In this document: in pieces, positions 11,631 through 24,370 of the stretch
Position numbering within the stretch: position 1 is the stretch's first letter
Layout: each line of letters starts with the position of its first letter
Origin: Hanleya hanleyi
Lineage: Eukaryota > Mollusca > Polyplacophora > Lepidopleurida > Hanleyidae
DNA length: 64,000 nucleotides
Assembly: GCA_036873755.1 (NCBI GenBank)
Contig: JAVTVY010033871.1
Span: 1 to 64,000 of the forward strand
Reading direction: 5' to 3'
Translations under genes and position numbers: made by a program
The notes under the pieces: model-generated
The model's input: the letters and a program-made list of their open reading frames with translations, nothing else
Database searches by the model: none
Told to the model about the DNA's origin: nothing

Positions 11631-13005
11631 ACATATCTGTTACATAGTCTGTCGAAAAAGTTAAATATCACAGGAGCTGATCAGACGCTTAAAATCGTTC
11701 AGACAAGAAGCTTGCTTTACATTTTTGGGTAATTTATTCCACATAGAAGAACACTGATTTGCTATAGAGTTTATTCCATGCTTCGTTGTTTTACACTTTG
11801 GCGATTCCAGTTCCTGCTCACAGCGGAGGCTGTATGGCGCAGATTTCTCTCTGAACAGTTGGCATGTATACGATGGAGAGACATTAAGTGATTTGGGAAC
11901 TTCTACTAAAAGAAATCTCTTCCAGCGTGTGATGACAGTTGGTACTTTAGCTCGATCTAAAAGTGATCTTTTATATGACGCTGTGCTATCATAAAATACC
12001 ATACGTGATGCCCTTTCTTGTACCTTTTCTATCCGGGTAATATCTGTTTTGTTCCTATTCATCCAGACCAGTGAGCAAAAATTTAGGTTCGCGAAAATGA
12101 ATGTCTGAAAGATAGCAAGTTTAGCTTTAACATTTAGATCTTCTTAGCGCATTTAGTTGTCTTCTAGCTTTCTTACATACTTGATTGACATGGTCCTTTA
12201 AGTTTAAATCACGGTCCAAATGGACCCCTAATAGTTTGACACAGTTCTCGGGACTTCCAGGTCGGAATTGACAATGTTCTTACCATACAGCATAAAATGA
12301 AACTTTTCAGGATTTGCTTGCAACAGATTATCAGCAAACCATTCAATTGCAGTTCCAGAATCATCAGACAGCTTTCTAATAACATCCATGATTGTTTGTC
12401 CGAAAGTACATAGCGTATTATCATCTGCATAATTAGTTAAGACGTATGCTCTAAAAAATCAACAAACCCGTTCAGAAAAATATTAAAAAGGGCAGGCCCA
12501 AGAACCGACCGCTGAGGAACACCTTTTAACAAAAACCTCCATGAGCTCATTTCTGAGCCTAATGTGACTCTTTGTTTGCGATTACATACGCAGGTAGCTA
12601 ACCAATAACTTGACATAGTTTTTGGACCTGACATATGCATGCAGTTTGGCAGATAAAAGATCGTGTGGAATACTGTCAAATGCTTTGGATAAATCCATCA
12701 TGAGAATTGCTGCGGGGTGTCCTTGATCTAGAGAGCGACGCAGATCTACACACAGTTTAATTGGCGTGTTTTGATAGTTATACCCACGTCTGTAAGCCGA
12801 CATAAGGTCCGATAGAATAGCATGGCTAAATTGTTATAATTGGGAATTTAAACACAGTTCAAAACCTTGGAAATTGTCGTTAAGATACTTATACGTCTGT
12901 AATTGCCAATTTGAAGTGGATCATCACAGGGTTATGCATTTGCACTGTTCTGGTATCTTCGACTGGCTAATACATTCATTAACAATGGAGTTTCAGCTCT
13001 CAATT
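11631..13005 (-). pseudogene. Degenerate LINE reverse transcriptase (CR1/jockey group)
   Basis: Reading leftward from about 13005, the frames give, in RT order: PLQIGNYRRISILTTISKVL (about 12880-12925), LMSAYRRGYNYQ with MMDLSKAFDSIPHDLL (12582-12803), GVPQRSVLGPALFNIFLNG (12437-12550), the catalytic NYADDNTLC box (about 12400-12445), KLLGVHLD (about 12225) and a C-terminal part (11661-12062) with RIEKVQERASRMVFYD and SMWNKLPKNVKQ. Several frameshifts and stops separate these pieces, so it is dead. No endonuclease is visible, so the copy is 5'-truncated near 13005, as is usual for LINEs. The clade is uncertain. Confidence 0.88.
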
Positions 13006-13090
13006 TTGTGTCGTTCCGGAGATAGGAGAAAAAAAACAACAGGTGGGGAAGCGGAAATTGCCTCCCCCCAGGCCAGGTAGGGTTAAAATG
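13006..13090 (+). repeat. 3' fragment of dispersed repeat B
   Basis: The stretch with ttccggagatagg through ccaggccaggtagggttaa matches the right ends of the copies at 33965-34352 and 45610-46012. It abuts the truncated end of the LINE. Confidence 0.6.
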
Positions 13091-16000
13091 AGATTTTTTG
13101 TTTCTCATTTTGCGAATGAATCCATCTCTACATTATGCGTGCATCGCAACAATAGGCCCGAGCGTGACCCTGCTTAAAGCTCGTAGGACCAAGCTTTAGT
13201 CACAATTTACCACCAAGTCAGAATAGTTTTGCACAATTACTTACCTAAATCTCATAGATATAACTAATATCCATTTATAAAATGACATGAAGATTGGGAC
13301 ACGGGACAATATTCGATAGTACATATGGAATAGTGGAAAAGGGGGCTTCAATCCCTATGATCAGTATAAGGTTCAGATGGAGGAATAGATGCGGGAACAG
13401 GAAGGGTGGGAGCAGGAACTCGAGGGAGAAGAGCAGCAGCAGTAGCAGCAGGGGGAGAAAAAGAACAGGAGCATAGGGAAGAAGAGCAAGAGCAGCATAC
13501 GGAGTAGCACGAGAAGGAGTTATAATCCCGATCCTGGGGTCATGATTAGGGTGCAAAAGGATAGAAATTCAATCAGAATCAAGTGTATGACCACCAGCTT
13601 TGTTCGCCTGAATATGATTAATAAAGAACCGTCGGATAGGTTGGATAATTTGTAAAGAATCAGCGCCATACTTAATCACATGACAACTTCAGACACATGG
13701 AGAGAAGTTAACAATGACCAATCGTTAGCAGTGCAGTCGTGTTCTATACAACTAGCTAAGTAATTTGTAAAATACCTATTTTATTGATCCAATACATCGT
13801 AGATACATATAAGATTACATTTTATTTCTTTGCTATACATAATATATACGCCAGAAATTCGCAATTTAATTTATTCTCAACACGTTTTTCATTTATATTT
13901 AAGAAATAAAGACCGAGGAAGTGGTCTCAAATTTCCCAGATAAACATCAGTTGGCACGAGTCCAGTAGTTTAGACCCGAGGCTGACCAACTCTAAATAGC
14001 TGGTGTTTATCTCGGAAATTTGAAACAAACTTCGAGGTCTTAATTTCGATTCGGACTCATGCTCACTCGAATATTTATTACCAAACTCAATTAAATTAGC
14101 TAAAAGATGTTAGTGTATGCCTTCACATTGATCAAAATAATTTTTGAATGAGGCGGTACCAGCTGGTCAATGCGAACATTGTTGCAAACTGCGGAAAAGT
14201 ATAAATTTACGCGCGCGCTCATTATAGTTGCCCCCGCCAGCCGACAGCGCCAGAGCACTGCAGGCATTCGCCGGAGTATATCGGAAATTCAACACCACTG
14301 TCGGTACAATACTATAACATTGAGACTGACTGAAGGTATGTTCAAATTTCGAATCATCGCTCAAATAAGTGTTTTCTCTTTGCTCATACACTTTGAAGCT
14401 GACTGGCTTTCTTCAAACTGTAGTATGAATATAACCGTATTTCATCCCATAACAATTAATCACATACTCATCACTTTTGACGTAATCTCTTTCACAGAAT
14501 ATAACCGATTCATCTTCATCATAAAACCCCGTCTTGAATACTCTTTTCACCCATCGATATTCTCACCATATCCCTCTTTTATAGAATCGACATCTCTGTT
14601 GAGACATAGTATTGAATATACCTTTGAGTATTAATAGATTGATCTATCTCTGTAGGAGGAATACTGTCCTCTTAATCACTCTCATCATCTGAAGATTTTT
14701 TTTTTACGTTTTTCAATTGCAGGGATATGCATGACCTAACACTGTTTAAACTAGAATGAAAGTAACTCCGAAAAGTGAAGTCATTGTGAACACTGTTTAG
14801 ACTCACAGTTTGATGCAAGGTATTCTCATCTAAGTCGATTCCAGAGCCGACGCCTGTCTGCTTGAGAGTACTAATTCAACACGCCATACTAAGATGCTGC
14901 CTTGCTGACAATAATCCGATGACCACACAGGCCAATATTCTGACTGCATAATATATTCCACGGAACAAAACTGATTCCTATGATGATGTGTAGCTCAGCC
15001 ACGCTTTTATTGTAGTTGTTCATGTGGACATCTTGAATGGCTTGAGACACGACCTCTAGAATCGACTTTCGCGGTCAATATTATGCAAATATTCAAGAGC
15101 AATGGTGTAGTAGCCCTATGAAGTCATCTGATGGAGAGCGAAGAACCAGTGTGACGAACTAAACTATCGGCACAGGCTCTTTGGGACTTTTCGGAGATCG
15201 GTGCTCGAAATTTGGTGATTGGTACTCGGAACACCGACCTTGGAAATCTTCCGAACTCTTTGAAAATACATATGAGCAAACTGCAGAAAATCATGAATGA
15301 TCAAAGACAGTGGGAATTAAGCATTTGGTTCTCAGAGCACGCGTATGTAATATGATATGATTATATGCCCTACCCAGTAGTGACCCGTGTTTCGGAATTC
15401 GACGGAATCCATTGCGAGAATTCTTTATCAGAAGATAAAGATACTGAAGTAGGCGTTGATTGCCCGTCAATTTTTAATATTGGTGGGTAGGGCTCATCGC
15501 AGAAACTAGTAAAATTGGGAGACCTGCAATGTATCCTACTACACAACAATATAACATCGTATTACGTACATACCTGTTACATATAAGAAGAGAAGATTGC
15601 TGATAATGGTGGGCACATAAAACCACCACATACTTCTGTTACAGGTCCGGTGTTTCAAGTATTAACCACTTTCACCCGCTTTACCGATTTTACTCTAAGA
15701 GTACGAGCGAACGAAATCTTTATTCTTACAAACTGGTCAACTGTCACAACCAGGAAGTTTTCCTTTCACCTGGATACGGCAAAGTTAACTTTTCAATTGG
15801 GAACGTATTAATATTTTTAAGTGTAGCAGTAAACAAACATTGCCCCTGAAATTGTAAAGAATATATATGTCTCTCTCCTGTGTATAGATACGGTAGAAAA
15901 CATATCATATGGGACCTTAACGCTAAGAACGTTATTCACTTAGTCAAATTCAAAAACCACAATCCTTTCTATTGTATCGCCTACGAAATTTTTTCGACAC

Positions 16001-16440
16001 TTAGCATATATTATGTATTGTTGAAAACCGCGATTTATAAAGGATTCACAGACGCCATTGTGACTGTAGCTGTTCAACTTTAAGCTGTATTAATGTAAGC
16101 CAAATAGAGCTAGCCGAATACTGGTACTGTATAATGTCCCACGTTTACCGCCTGGATTTTTATTATGTTATTCTCTCTTCTGGATGTTTGAAAAGTTATC
16201 GGTTGGATTCCTGGACGAAAATCAGAAAATACAAAACGCCACAGACATTACCCCAGCGAGAATTTGAGCAAGTAATAAGTGAAACATGAGATTAACACAA
16301 TAAATAACAGTGAAAATGTACGTTTATGCAACATAATCACGGCACAGTATTGGCAAGGAAGAATGTAAACGTTGACTTTGTTACTTTTTCTTTTGTCTGA
16401 TTTTGCTTTAAGGAAGTTGCTAACTCACTATTTCTAATGT
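13091..16440. other. Intergenic sequence with a purine-rich patch and repeat R piece
   Basis: No supported exon. A purine-rich run of AGCAGC/GGGAGAA type at about 13375-13480 explains the leucine-rich minus-strand ORF there. A GC-richer stretch at 14205-14280, followed by ctgaag/gtatgtt at 14336, could be a non-coding first exon with a donor site, but nothing confirms it. A minus-oriented fragment of repeat R (cacgcttttattgtag) lies at about 14985-15120. Confidence 0.45.
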
Positions 16441-16450
16441 TATCATTATG

Positions 16451-16463
16451 CCCCCCCCCCCCC
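16451..16463 (+). repeat. Poly-C run
   Basis: Thirteen consecutive cytosines. Confidence 0.95.
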
Positions 16464-16509
16464 ACAACTTTGTTGGCGGGAGACATCTAGTGTTTGTGCT
16501 GTCTGTCTG

Positions 16510-16860
16510 TTCGTCCCCTTTTCTTGTCTGCAAGATATATAGAGAACTACTAGTCTGAATTTCACCAAACTTGGATGGAATGACCTCCTCATCTGATTAG
16601 GTGTTGGTGTGTGTTCGTCCGTCCGTCCGTGTGTGGTGTTCGTCCGTTTACGTCTAAATGTATATTCAGGCCTTGTCTGCAAGATGTCTGGAGAACTACC
16701 TAACAGAATTTCACCAAACCTGAATAGAAGCTTCACTGAAATGATCTCATCTGATTGCGTTCTAATGTGTGAATGTGCATATGCAGGCATTGTCTGCAAG
16801 ATATCTGGAGAACTACTATACGGAATCTCACTAAACTTGGATGAAAGCTTCATTTATCTC
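16510..16860 (+). repeat. Three tandem copies of a ~130-160-bp unit
   Basis: The landmark gtctgcaagatatctggaga (with variants) occurs near 16526, 16676 and 16793. Each is followed by actac, a tcaccaaacttgga-like block and a catctgatt block. Phased GTCCGTCCGT runs separate copies one and two. Both plus and minus ORFs across it (16446-16853, 16609-16917) follow the repeat and have no domain. Confidence 0.7.
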
Positions 16861-17405
16861 ATACTATCAGACTGCGGGGTCGTATCGTCGGCATCTACGT
16901 CCAGTATTTTCAAATGAGCGACTTTGTTTTGGTACATTCATTTTATAGCACCTTCCCTTAAATATTTTGCCCAGTCAAGGCAAGGTTGGAGGTCATAGGG
17001 TGTGAGGTTGGGGTAGAAATTTGTTTTTGTTAAAAAAAAACGCAACCAGAACCACAACTTCATGGTCAAATCCGAATTTAATGTGTGTGAGATATTTGTG
17101 TTTTTTATAATCCGATAATTTCAGGGTGAATTTGGTATGAATAGAATGAAGATCGATAATACCTTCCGTGTATTTTGAATAACAATGATTTCGTTCGTGA
17201 AAACCGATAAGAAAAAATGACGTTATTTAAAATAACTTTTTAAGTTTCGCAAAACTTGGTTCCTCGTTTAGATTTTTTATATAAACTGGATCTATTTACA
17301 TCGGATCATGTTGTGGAAAGCCAGGGGATGTTTTGCTCACTGTAATAAGTTGCCCTTCCCCGCCTGTATGCTTTGTTACATATTGGTGAACTCGAAGTTA
17401 AATCT

Positions 17406-17408
<3 letters not shown>

Positions 17409-17453
<45 letters not shown>
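17409..17453 (+). repeat. (TC)n microsatellite
   Basis: About 22 TC dinucleotides in a row. The Leu/Ser repeat in overlapping ORFs is caused by it. Confidence 0.97.
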
Positions 17454-17456
<3 letters not shown>

Positions 17457-18154
17457 ACATTTTACCTTTCTGCATTTGTTTTCGTCCAAAAATGCCATTT
17501 TCAATCATGTCCTGATTTATCGGCATCAGTGATCTTGACCGTGAACTTTGATCTCAGCACCAATTTTGGTAAGAAAAATATCGCTTACATTTGGTGTATT
17601 CACTCAAAAAATTACAACTGTAGACAGAAAACTGTCACAGATATGGACTGGGAACGAACAGACGGAAATCGCCTTCACAGAATACATTCACCGTTTCGTC
17701 GAGCGTATAATAGCAGGAGTCGTGAGCTCACATATTCCCTCACTGGATGCCAGTCTTAATGTACACAGATTTCTCCATCGATATATTATCTACATGTCCA
17801 TATTATTAAGATCACCCAGTAAAAAGAATTTTTAGGCTCAACCGGTAAAAAGACTGAGAACAATGTCCTCAACATGCCGTAATGGTCTCAATTACATGCA
17901 CACAAAACAATCAATGACTATCTCAACACACAAATCAATGGGATGACCTGGAATCACCAAAGAAGAAGAATAACTTGAAGAATCGAGAAATCCAATGCAT
18001 TTTAACTCAATATACAGTCCAGACAAGCTAGATTATAAGTGTTGGGATGATGTGGTGTCGGCTTTTCACCTAATGACCTAAAATAAATACGCGCCATATC
18101 ATGTGAGTCAAACATTGAAGATTGGTTAATAAACTATCTGAGCATCTTGGAGAC

Positions 18155-18830
18155 TAATGACATTGATCTTTGATCTTAAAATCACGTGGATAACATTCCA
18201 GTCAAGTTCAACATGTTTGGCGAATCATAAATTGAATTCAGTTTCGGGATGATGTAACCTTATTGACCTTGATATTAATTGTGTGACGGGTATTTGTCCA
18301 ATATATTTTCCCTAAAACGTTGAATTTAATTCGCTAAACTGTTTCGGAGATGTCATGCTAGCAAGATTTTTTTTACACACACACGCATACAGTGGTATAG
18401 TGATTCTATACCCTGATTACGGTTCAGTTTGGGGGTAATAAATTGGCTTCTGTGGCATTATATCGATAAAACATTTGTGAAGTTTTGAGAAGTATGATTA
18501 TTAATACCTCAAGATACAGTACAGACACGAAGTTCCGAAGTGACCATTGATCTAAACCTAACAATAAATGGGTCGTTTTCAGATCACCTGGATAATACAC
18601 CTACAAACTTCCGAGATGTTTGCTGAATCAACTCAGAATGGATAATTTTAGAATCAGTTTCAGAGTGTTGTGACCTTGACCTTTGCCGTTTTGAGCTCAA
18701 TATCAATATCATGAGAGCGTTTTTTTTCCTAAAAAAGCTTCAGTGAAATTTACAGTGGATTGACCAAATTATTTCGAAGATATCGTGGGAACAAGAAATC
18801 GTAATATACACGCAAACAGGGTGCAATTTT
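18155..18830 (+). repeat. Diverged tandem pair of ~390-bp units
   Basis: Two diverged copies can be aligned by eye. Each has a 'ggataa..cacc/ttcc' block, an 'aatcagtttc.g..tg..gtgacctt' block (about 18237 and 18652), a 'tcgga/aagat' block and an acacgca..cag..g block before a 'tata..cc' end (about 18380 and 18808). Similarity is modest. No coding potential is apparent. Confidence 0.45.
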
Positions 18831-19264
18831 ATATTCCCCGACCGGAATCCAGTAGGAAATAGAAATACGAACTGCGAAAACAGACTATGTTTTCCGATTT
18901 TGACCGAAATATATATCCCGCAAGATCAGGAGAGGATGAGTCATAGTCAACAAACGGGGATTTCCAGTGTTCAAGAATTATGTTAACACGACCAGTGCCC
19001 ATCGTAGTACGAGGGAGCGCCCAAACACATCGATCAATCTGTGACGAAAATGCCCGTGACCTGGAGAATGTTATTTTCGATCTAATGCTGACAGTGTAAA
19101 TAGCATTGTGAATGGACCGACAATGGTGGATATTCGACTTACCTGTATTAACTGTGCGCTGAAACTTTCAGCGAGTGACGTGTAAATATCCCTGACACGC
19201 ATCTTGCATCGAAACCGGGCGAGAGAAGTCGAACTCTGCTGATCTGACACGAAATCCAACACCG

Positions 19265-19770
19265 CCGGAGTCTACACTTTCGTTTTATGGGGGCTGCCAT
19301 GTTTGGGCGCGCAAAGGATTCTGGGAGCCAGAGCCTATATAAGACGCAGAGAAATGGACGTTCGGCATTCTGTCATAGACATTCGGCCAGTGAACATCGT
19401 GCGGGAGAGCACAGCGACAGGATCGCCGCAAATGCGCCGAATGCGCCGAAAGTGCCGAATTGACTGCCGAAACAGCGCCGAACCATCCACCGAAGGGTTG
19501 GAAAGCCGAGAGCTTAGCCATAGCTTGGGGATAATAGATACTAACACGCACAGTATCTGAGGACGAGAAGTCCACGGTGATTCGCACATCTGCAGTAGTG
19601 GTTATTCAGTATGCATGGCGCATTAAAGTCTAACTTCTAACTGTACCGTGCGAACGATATCTACGGGAAATACAGAGCACCAAATATCCCACACCTGCAG
19701 CCTATTTTCATACAAATGCCATTCAGTATGTATTGAACATTAAAGTCTGGTATTTTGTCCGCGGCTAACG
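19265..19770 (+). promoter_or_regulatory. LTR-like or promoter-like block (TATA box, repeated polyadenylation motif)
   Basis: A GC-richer island carries tatataag (about 19336) 30-40 bp upstream of an 'gagaaatgga' region. Two similar copies of a cattcagtatg(c/t)at...cattaaagtct block follow at about 19604-19632 and 19721-19752, each with an ATTAAA signal. This resembles the U3-R-U5 layout of an LTR or the core promoter of a transposon. No second copy, TSD or PBS could be identified in the window, so it could equally be a host promoter. Confidence 0.25.
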
Positions 19771-20439
19771 TTTTGCTTCGGCAATAGGTGATTAACTGTT
19801 TATTAGCCAGTGGTATTCGTACATAGGAACAGGTTCAGTGTAGTCCTCTACCTGAGCACCGGGCCGAAGTACTTTGCCGCAGTCCTCGGTTAATAGCAAA
19901 TTATCACCGCTAGCGTTGGCTATGTATTTTACATGATTACAAATACTTACTCACACACAGACACCAGATCATCGGCCTTCGGGACGAGATCTGCACATAC
20001 AGCTCACACTAGCTCGCACTTCAACACAGACTAGCGTTCGAGGTTACAACCGAGAATTGAGTACGTCTAATTCACTCACTCACCTTACCCCCATGGGTCG
20101 TATACAGGCTTCGGCTAGATGCGATCAATAACACATACTTGCTTACATACAAGATCGTCGGCCTTAGGGACGGAATAGATCTAATCACACTCACCTACAC
20201 TAGTTACTCACAGGCCTCGGCTAGGAGTAACTGATAACACAAGCTTACATCCATTGTACATATTTACACTGCCGCAGGGTTCGAATTATGCTTTGCTGCA
20301 AGTCTTGAATACTATTACAAATCATTGGTATTAATTGACATTACATTGTAAGGTAATAATACACCTCCGAGACCAGGGCATTATTACCACATATATATGC
20401 AGACAATCTGAGCCTATTAACTCGTCCTTGGGTCAACGC

Positions 20440-20775
20440 CGTGAGGGCCGAAGACGGGTCGCCGAAATCGGGCCGAGCCGAAGACGAGAAGTGTGCCGAG
20501 CCGAAGACGGGTCGCCGAAATCGGGCCGAGCCGAAGACGAGAAGTGTGCCGAGCCGAAGACGGGTCGCCGAATTCGGGCCGAGCCGAAGACGTGAAGTCT
20601 GCCGAGCCGAAGACGGGTCGCCGAATTCGGGCCGCCGAAGACGTGAAGTCTGCCGAGCCGAAGACGGGTCGCCGAAATCGGGCCGAGCCGAAGACGTGAA
20701 GTCTGCCGAGCCGATTCGGGTCGCCGAAGACGTGAGGTCTGCCGAGCCGAAAGGGGCTGCCGCCGAAGACGCTGT
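20440..20775 (+). repeat. 53-bp GC-rich minisatellite
   Basis: The unit beginning gccgaagacgggtcgccga starts at 20447 and again at 20500 (53 bp apart), with about six units and partial deletions. Each contains two gccgaagacg sub-repeats. All frames are open, giving Arg/Glu/Pro-rich products on plus and Arg/Ser/Gly-rich products on minus, as expected of a repeat without stop triplets. I do not call a protein. Confidence 0.85.
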
Positions 20776-22568
20776 GGTGTGCTGTACAGACCGACCCCGC
20801 CGAAGGGCTACTGCTAGGAGAGGCAGTGATACGGAGAGGATTCCAGAGACGATTAATAACGCTTAGATGAAATGGGCCGTGTAATCTTGACACGGTAGAT
20901 GTTCCATACAGTCCGGGGCTACGCCTACGACCGGAGAGGAACCAGAGACGCCGTACCATACCACGACGAGAGCCAGTCTGGACGAGACTGGGCCGTGACG
21001 CGTCATAGATAGGGTCTCTTGTATATATTGTATATTATTAGTCTTTCTCTTTAAGATAAAGATAACACTTAACGATAACTACCTCTAGAGTAGGGATCTT
21101 TATTACAGGTATTGTGCGCGTACAGGGCTGTGTACATTGCAGAATACAATATTATTACTTTATTATTGCCTTGGTTGTTTCTACAGGTCCCCCCATCCTA
21201 CCTCCTCGATCCAGACAAGGTGACAGGTTGAATCGGACCTTCCTCGTTGGCCAATTCCAGTCATACGAGACTGCGTTCACATCAGCCTGACAATTTGTCA
21301 CAGGGGCCTGAGACCAGGCCGCCTCAAGTCTCGTGTACACCGCAAAGATAGACGTTTTCTGACCGCTCGAACGTCACAAATCCATCGAGAGGTTCCTAAT
21401 CTGTGATTCTATGTTCATCGAATGAAAATACTAGTCCATTTAGATACAGACCAGAAAGCAAACCGTTTAATCTAATACACGGTGACATATTATACAAGCC
21501 ATTTGCCAACAGTTAGCCTGAAGATAAATATATCTGGATTCCAACTCGTATTTGCTAAATTAAGCCTCTAAATCACAGTACATCTTTTGATTGCCATCAA
21601 AACTGGAATATCTGCGGTAAATTGTTTGTTAACTGGCAAATATGATCAAGGAATTCCCGTTAATATGCCTACCTGTGACAGTGCGGACTGGTCGCCGTCT
21701 CCTAGATCTCAAAATGTAACGCCAGGAAGCTGGAGGGGTTTCCCCATCAGGGGAGCACACTCTGTGACATGAATTATTATTCAGAATTTGAGGTCAGCCC
21801 ACTTAAATGCAGCAAATATTTTCGTCTTGCAGATCCCGCCATTTCCCTGACCAGATTTCACGCAGCCACTTGCATTTGACTCGGTATTGAGATACCGGTA
21901 GTTATATTCCTGTTCAATATAACTAGTATTAAAAAGCTAATGTCTCCAAGATTACAAAGTTGTGAATAGTTTGGTGGTGTAATCGATGGGTGTGAAGTTA
22001 TCTCAGTTTGATGCGCGTCTTCACATAAAATTAGCCTCCTGTTTAAGCTTGAATTTTTGGAGAAAGTCTAGCATTGTCATCCGATTTTTGAATTTATGAC
22101 AGTACACACCTTCAATTAAATAACCGTACATCAGATTTCGAATTTTAGTGTTTTTCTGTGGATTTTTTGTTTAATTGGGCATTCGGATAGAATGCGACGG
22201 TCATGCGATTTAAACATCAATCTATCAGCAACCAGCGCATTATTTGGAAAACTGAAGTATGACTATTCTCTTCATACAGTTCACAACACATTTGACAATT
22301 GTCGAATCCTCATGATGAATAGCTTTCAAGAAATGAAGCCTTTCTCATAAAAGTGGACAAATCAAGAGAGATTAAATTGGCTGCAATTTATTGCCCAATT
22401 TGAAGACATGCTTGTACAAGCCAGACCTCGGTTCAAAATTATCTCCCATGACGTATAGATGGCTGTATTATGATAACATGTCATGCGGGTTTAGCGAACG
22501 ACCATTTTGACCTAAGAGGCCATTTGCAATTTCAGATTACAATTTGAGGTTGATGAGAACAGTCCAGT
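20776..22568. other. Non-coding sequence, no gene seen
   Basis: A GC-rich tail continues to about 21000 with gagagga/accagagacg motifs shared with the preceding array, then AT-rich DNA. No domain or paired splice site was found. The region from 19265 to 21350 may be the remains of one element (LTR-like block plus leader repeats), but no pol domain supports this. Confidence 0.4.
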
Positions 22569-22573
22569 TTTTA

Positions 22574-22603
<30 letters not shown>
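22569..22603 (+). repeat. (TC)n microsatellite
   Basis: About 17 TC dinucleotides with one or two interruptions. Confidence 0.9.
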
Positions 22604-22604
<1 letters not shown>

Positions 22605-24370
22605 ACGTATGCGACTTCCTTCCTCCAAACTTCAATTAAATAACCTACTTCGGAATTGAACTGGTGCAAGTTCTCGCCAACGTTCAGCACCTTTGTGTTT
22701 CTGGTTATTGTTGTATCCAATTTGATCAGAACTGCCATTCCGAGTTTTGTTCAATTTGTCAAGCTGGTCGGATATTTTCCGTAACCATGAAATCTGTGAT
22801 AAGAAGTATTCCGTTTTGTTGCACAATACTTTCAACACAGCAGGGATGGTTGAACAAGTGAGCATATATGTATATCTGTATGCATGTGAGACAGAAACTG
22901 ACCGTCACCTAACATATCGATGGAAGACATACTGGTATCCTTTATAGCACCACATGCGGGAGACAATGGACAGCACACTTTAAAATCAGTAGTCCACAGA
23001 GATGAATTAGCAATTACAAGAACGAAAAACATTTTGAGGACGAACAACAGCTCTACTGTGAAATGTACATTACCGACCTCTGTGCTTGTTGGCAGGGTAT
23101 TTATCAGGCGAGCCGGTCAATAGATGGAAAAAATGCGATGAGCTCAGGGAACGAGCATTTACATGATCTTTTGGCTGACAATCCTGATAAATACCCTTGC
23201 AACAAGCAAACGGTACCTTATATATCACCTTTATCAAACCAACGACACTTTCTTCAAAAACATTTCAAACTTTCTCTTCATGTTGCTTTATATCTGTTGA
23301 CATTTTGCCCAAGGATCCGTAGTCATGCATAAACCTGGCAAATCACTCATCGGACTCAACTTTCGCGCTGAAACGCCATCCGTGTAGTTCACCATAAACG
23401 GTGTTTCCCCTATCTGCAACCATTTTAGTGTTCCTATTTACAAACCTATACGATACCGGATATTGGAAAAGGGGAAAATATCGATCAACTCGGCTGCTGG
23501 TCAATATATTTCCACGCCGAGGTGATAAGTATAATTATGTTGTGAATATGCAAATAAAATCCAGCGGATATACGCTAAAATATGAGAGAAGCGTGCATTT
23601 TGCGATAAAGCCTGACACTTAGTGTGTATATTACACAACATGAACCAAAGTTTAAAGATTGGAGGAAGTCCAGATTCGTCCTTTGTTAATCTGGGCGCTC
23701 ATTCTTCCAAGATGACCGCTGTGATAATTCAGCGATACAATGCTATCGGCAAAATCACTCCAAGTAATATCGGATTTATAGTTGAATGATAATTATTCCC
23801 CTTCAATTCACTTTGCACATTACGAAAATGAACTAAATATTCACCCTGTTTTTTTATGGCCGCAGGGGTCGATTTGAACCCTATCTGCCCGAAGGAGGCG
23901 CTACGCCTCCTCCACCCGCATAGAAAACGTTTCACTGTAGATGTGGTATGAAAACAAAGGCGTGGGGGATGAAACTTTCTGAACTTCCATGATTGTGATT
24001 GTGATTGTGATTTTTAGGTTACTTGCTAGATCTTTGGTGCAGAGAATCACGCGTAAATCCAAGATACTGTGTATAAAGTGTCGTTAGAAAGTCACGTGTT
24101 TTGTTGGGGTTTTTTCTCTCTCTCTATATCTTGCGTATTTTTCTTGCAAAAAAAGGACATAACTTATTTTTTAGGAGAATGTAATAATTCGTCATTTTGT
24201 CTAGAACATTTTTGAAAAAATAGTGAAATAAATTTAAAAGACGTCCGGCAGAAATAGGCAGAAACATTGTCTTACGGAAAGATGTCAGTTGCGTCATCCA
24301 GATATATAGTGTAGTAAATTTCAAATCCCTATCCCGAGAGGAGCAGCGAAATATTCAGGAGAAAGAAGCA
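22604..24370. other. Intergenic sequence, no gene seen
   Basis: No supported exon. At about 23895-23911 there is a perfect GGAGGCG/CGCCTCC hairpin with a 3-nt loop, next to a gggttcaaatcga B-box-like element on the minus strand. It may be the end of a SINE-like copy, though no matching A box was found. Confidence 0.4.

Noticed and set aside
13275..13556. Leucine-rich minus-strand ORF
   Set aside because: It is caused by a purine-rich run on the plus strand.
14170..14634. 154-residue plus-strand frame
   Set aside because: Low-complexity, no domain; a possible donor inside it suggests at most a first exon, not this frame.
20441..20959. Charged ORFs on both strands
   Set aside because: They are translations of the 53-bp minisatellite; all frames are open.
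22832..23047. Possible signal-peptide exon (MFVLKMFFVLVIANSS) for the receptor gene
   Set aside because: The hydrophobic stretch is short, no good donor in phase 1 was found, and nothing links it to the EGF exons.
23870..23935. tRNA-like sequence on the minus strand (gggttcaaatcga)
   Set aside because: No matching acceptor stem or A box; the nearby perfect hairpin does not fit a cloverleaf.
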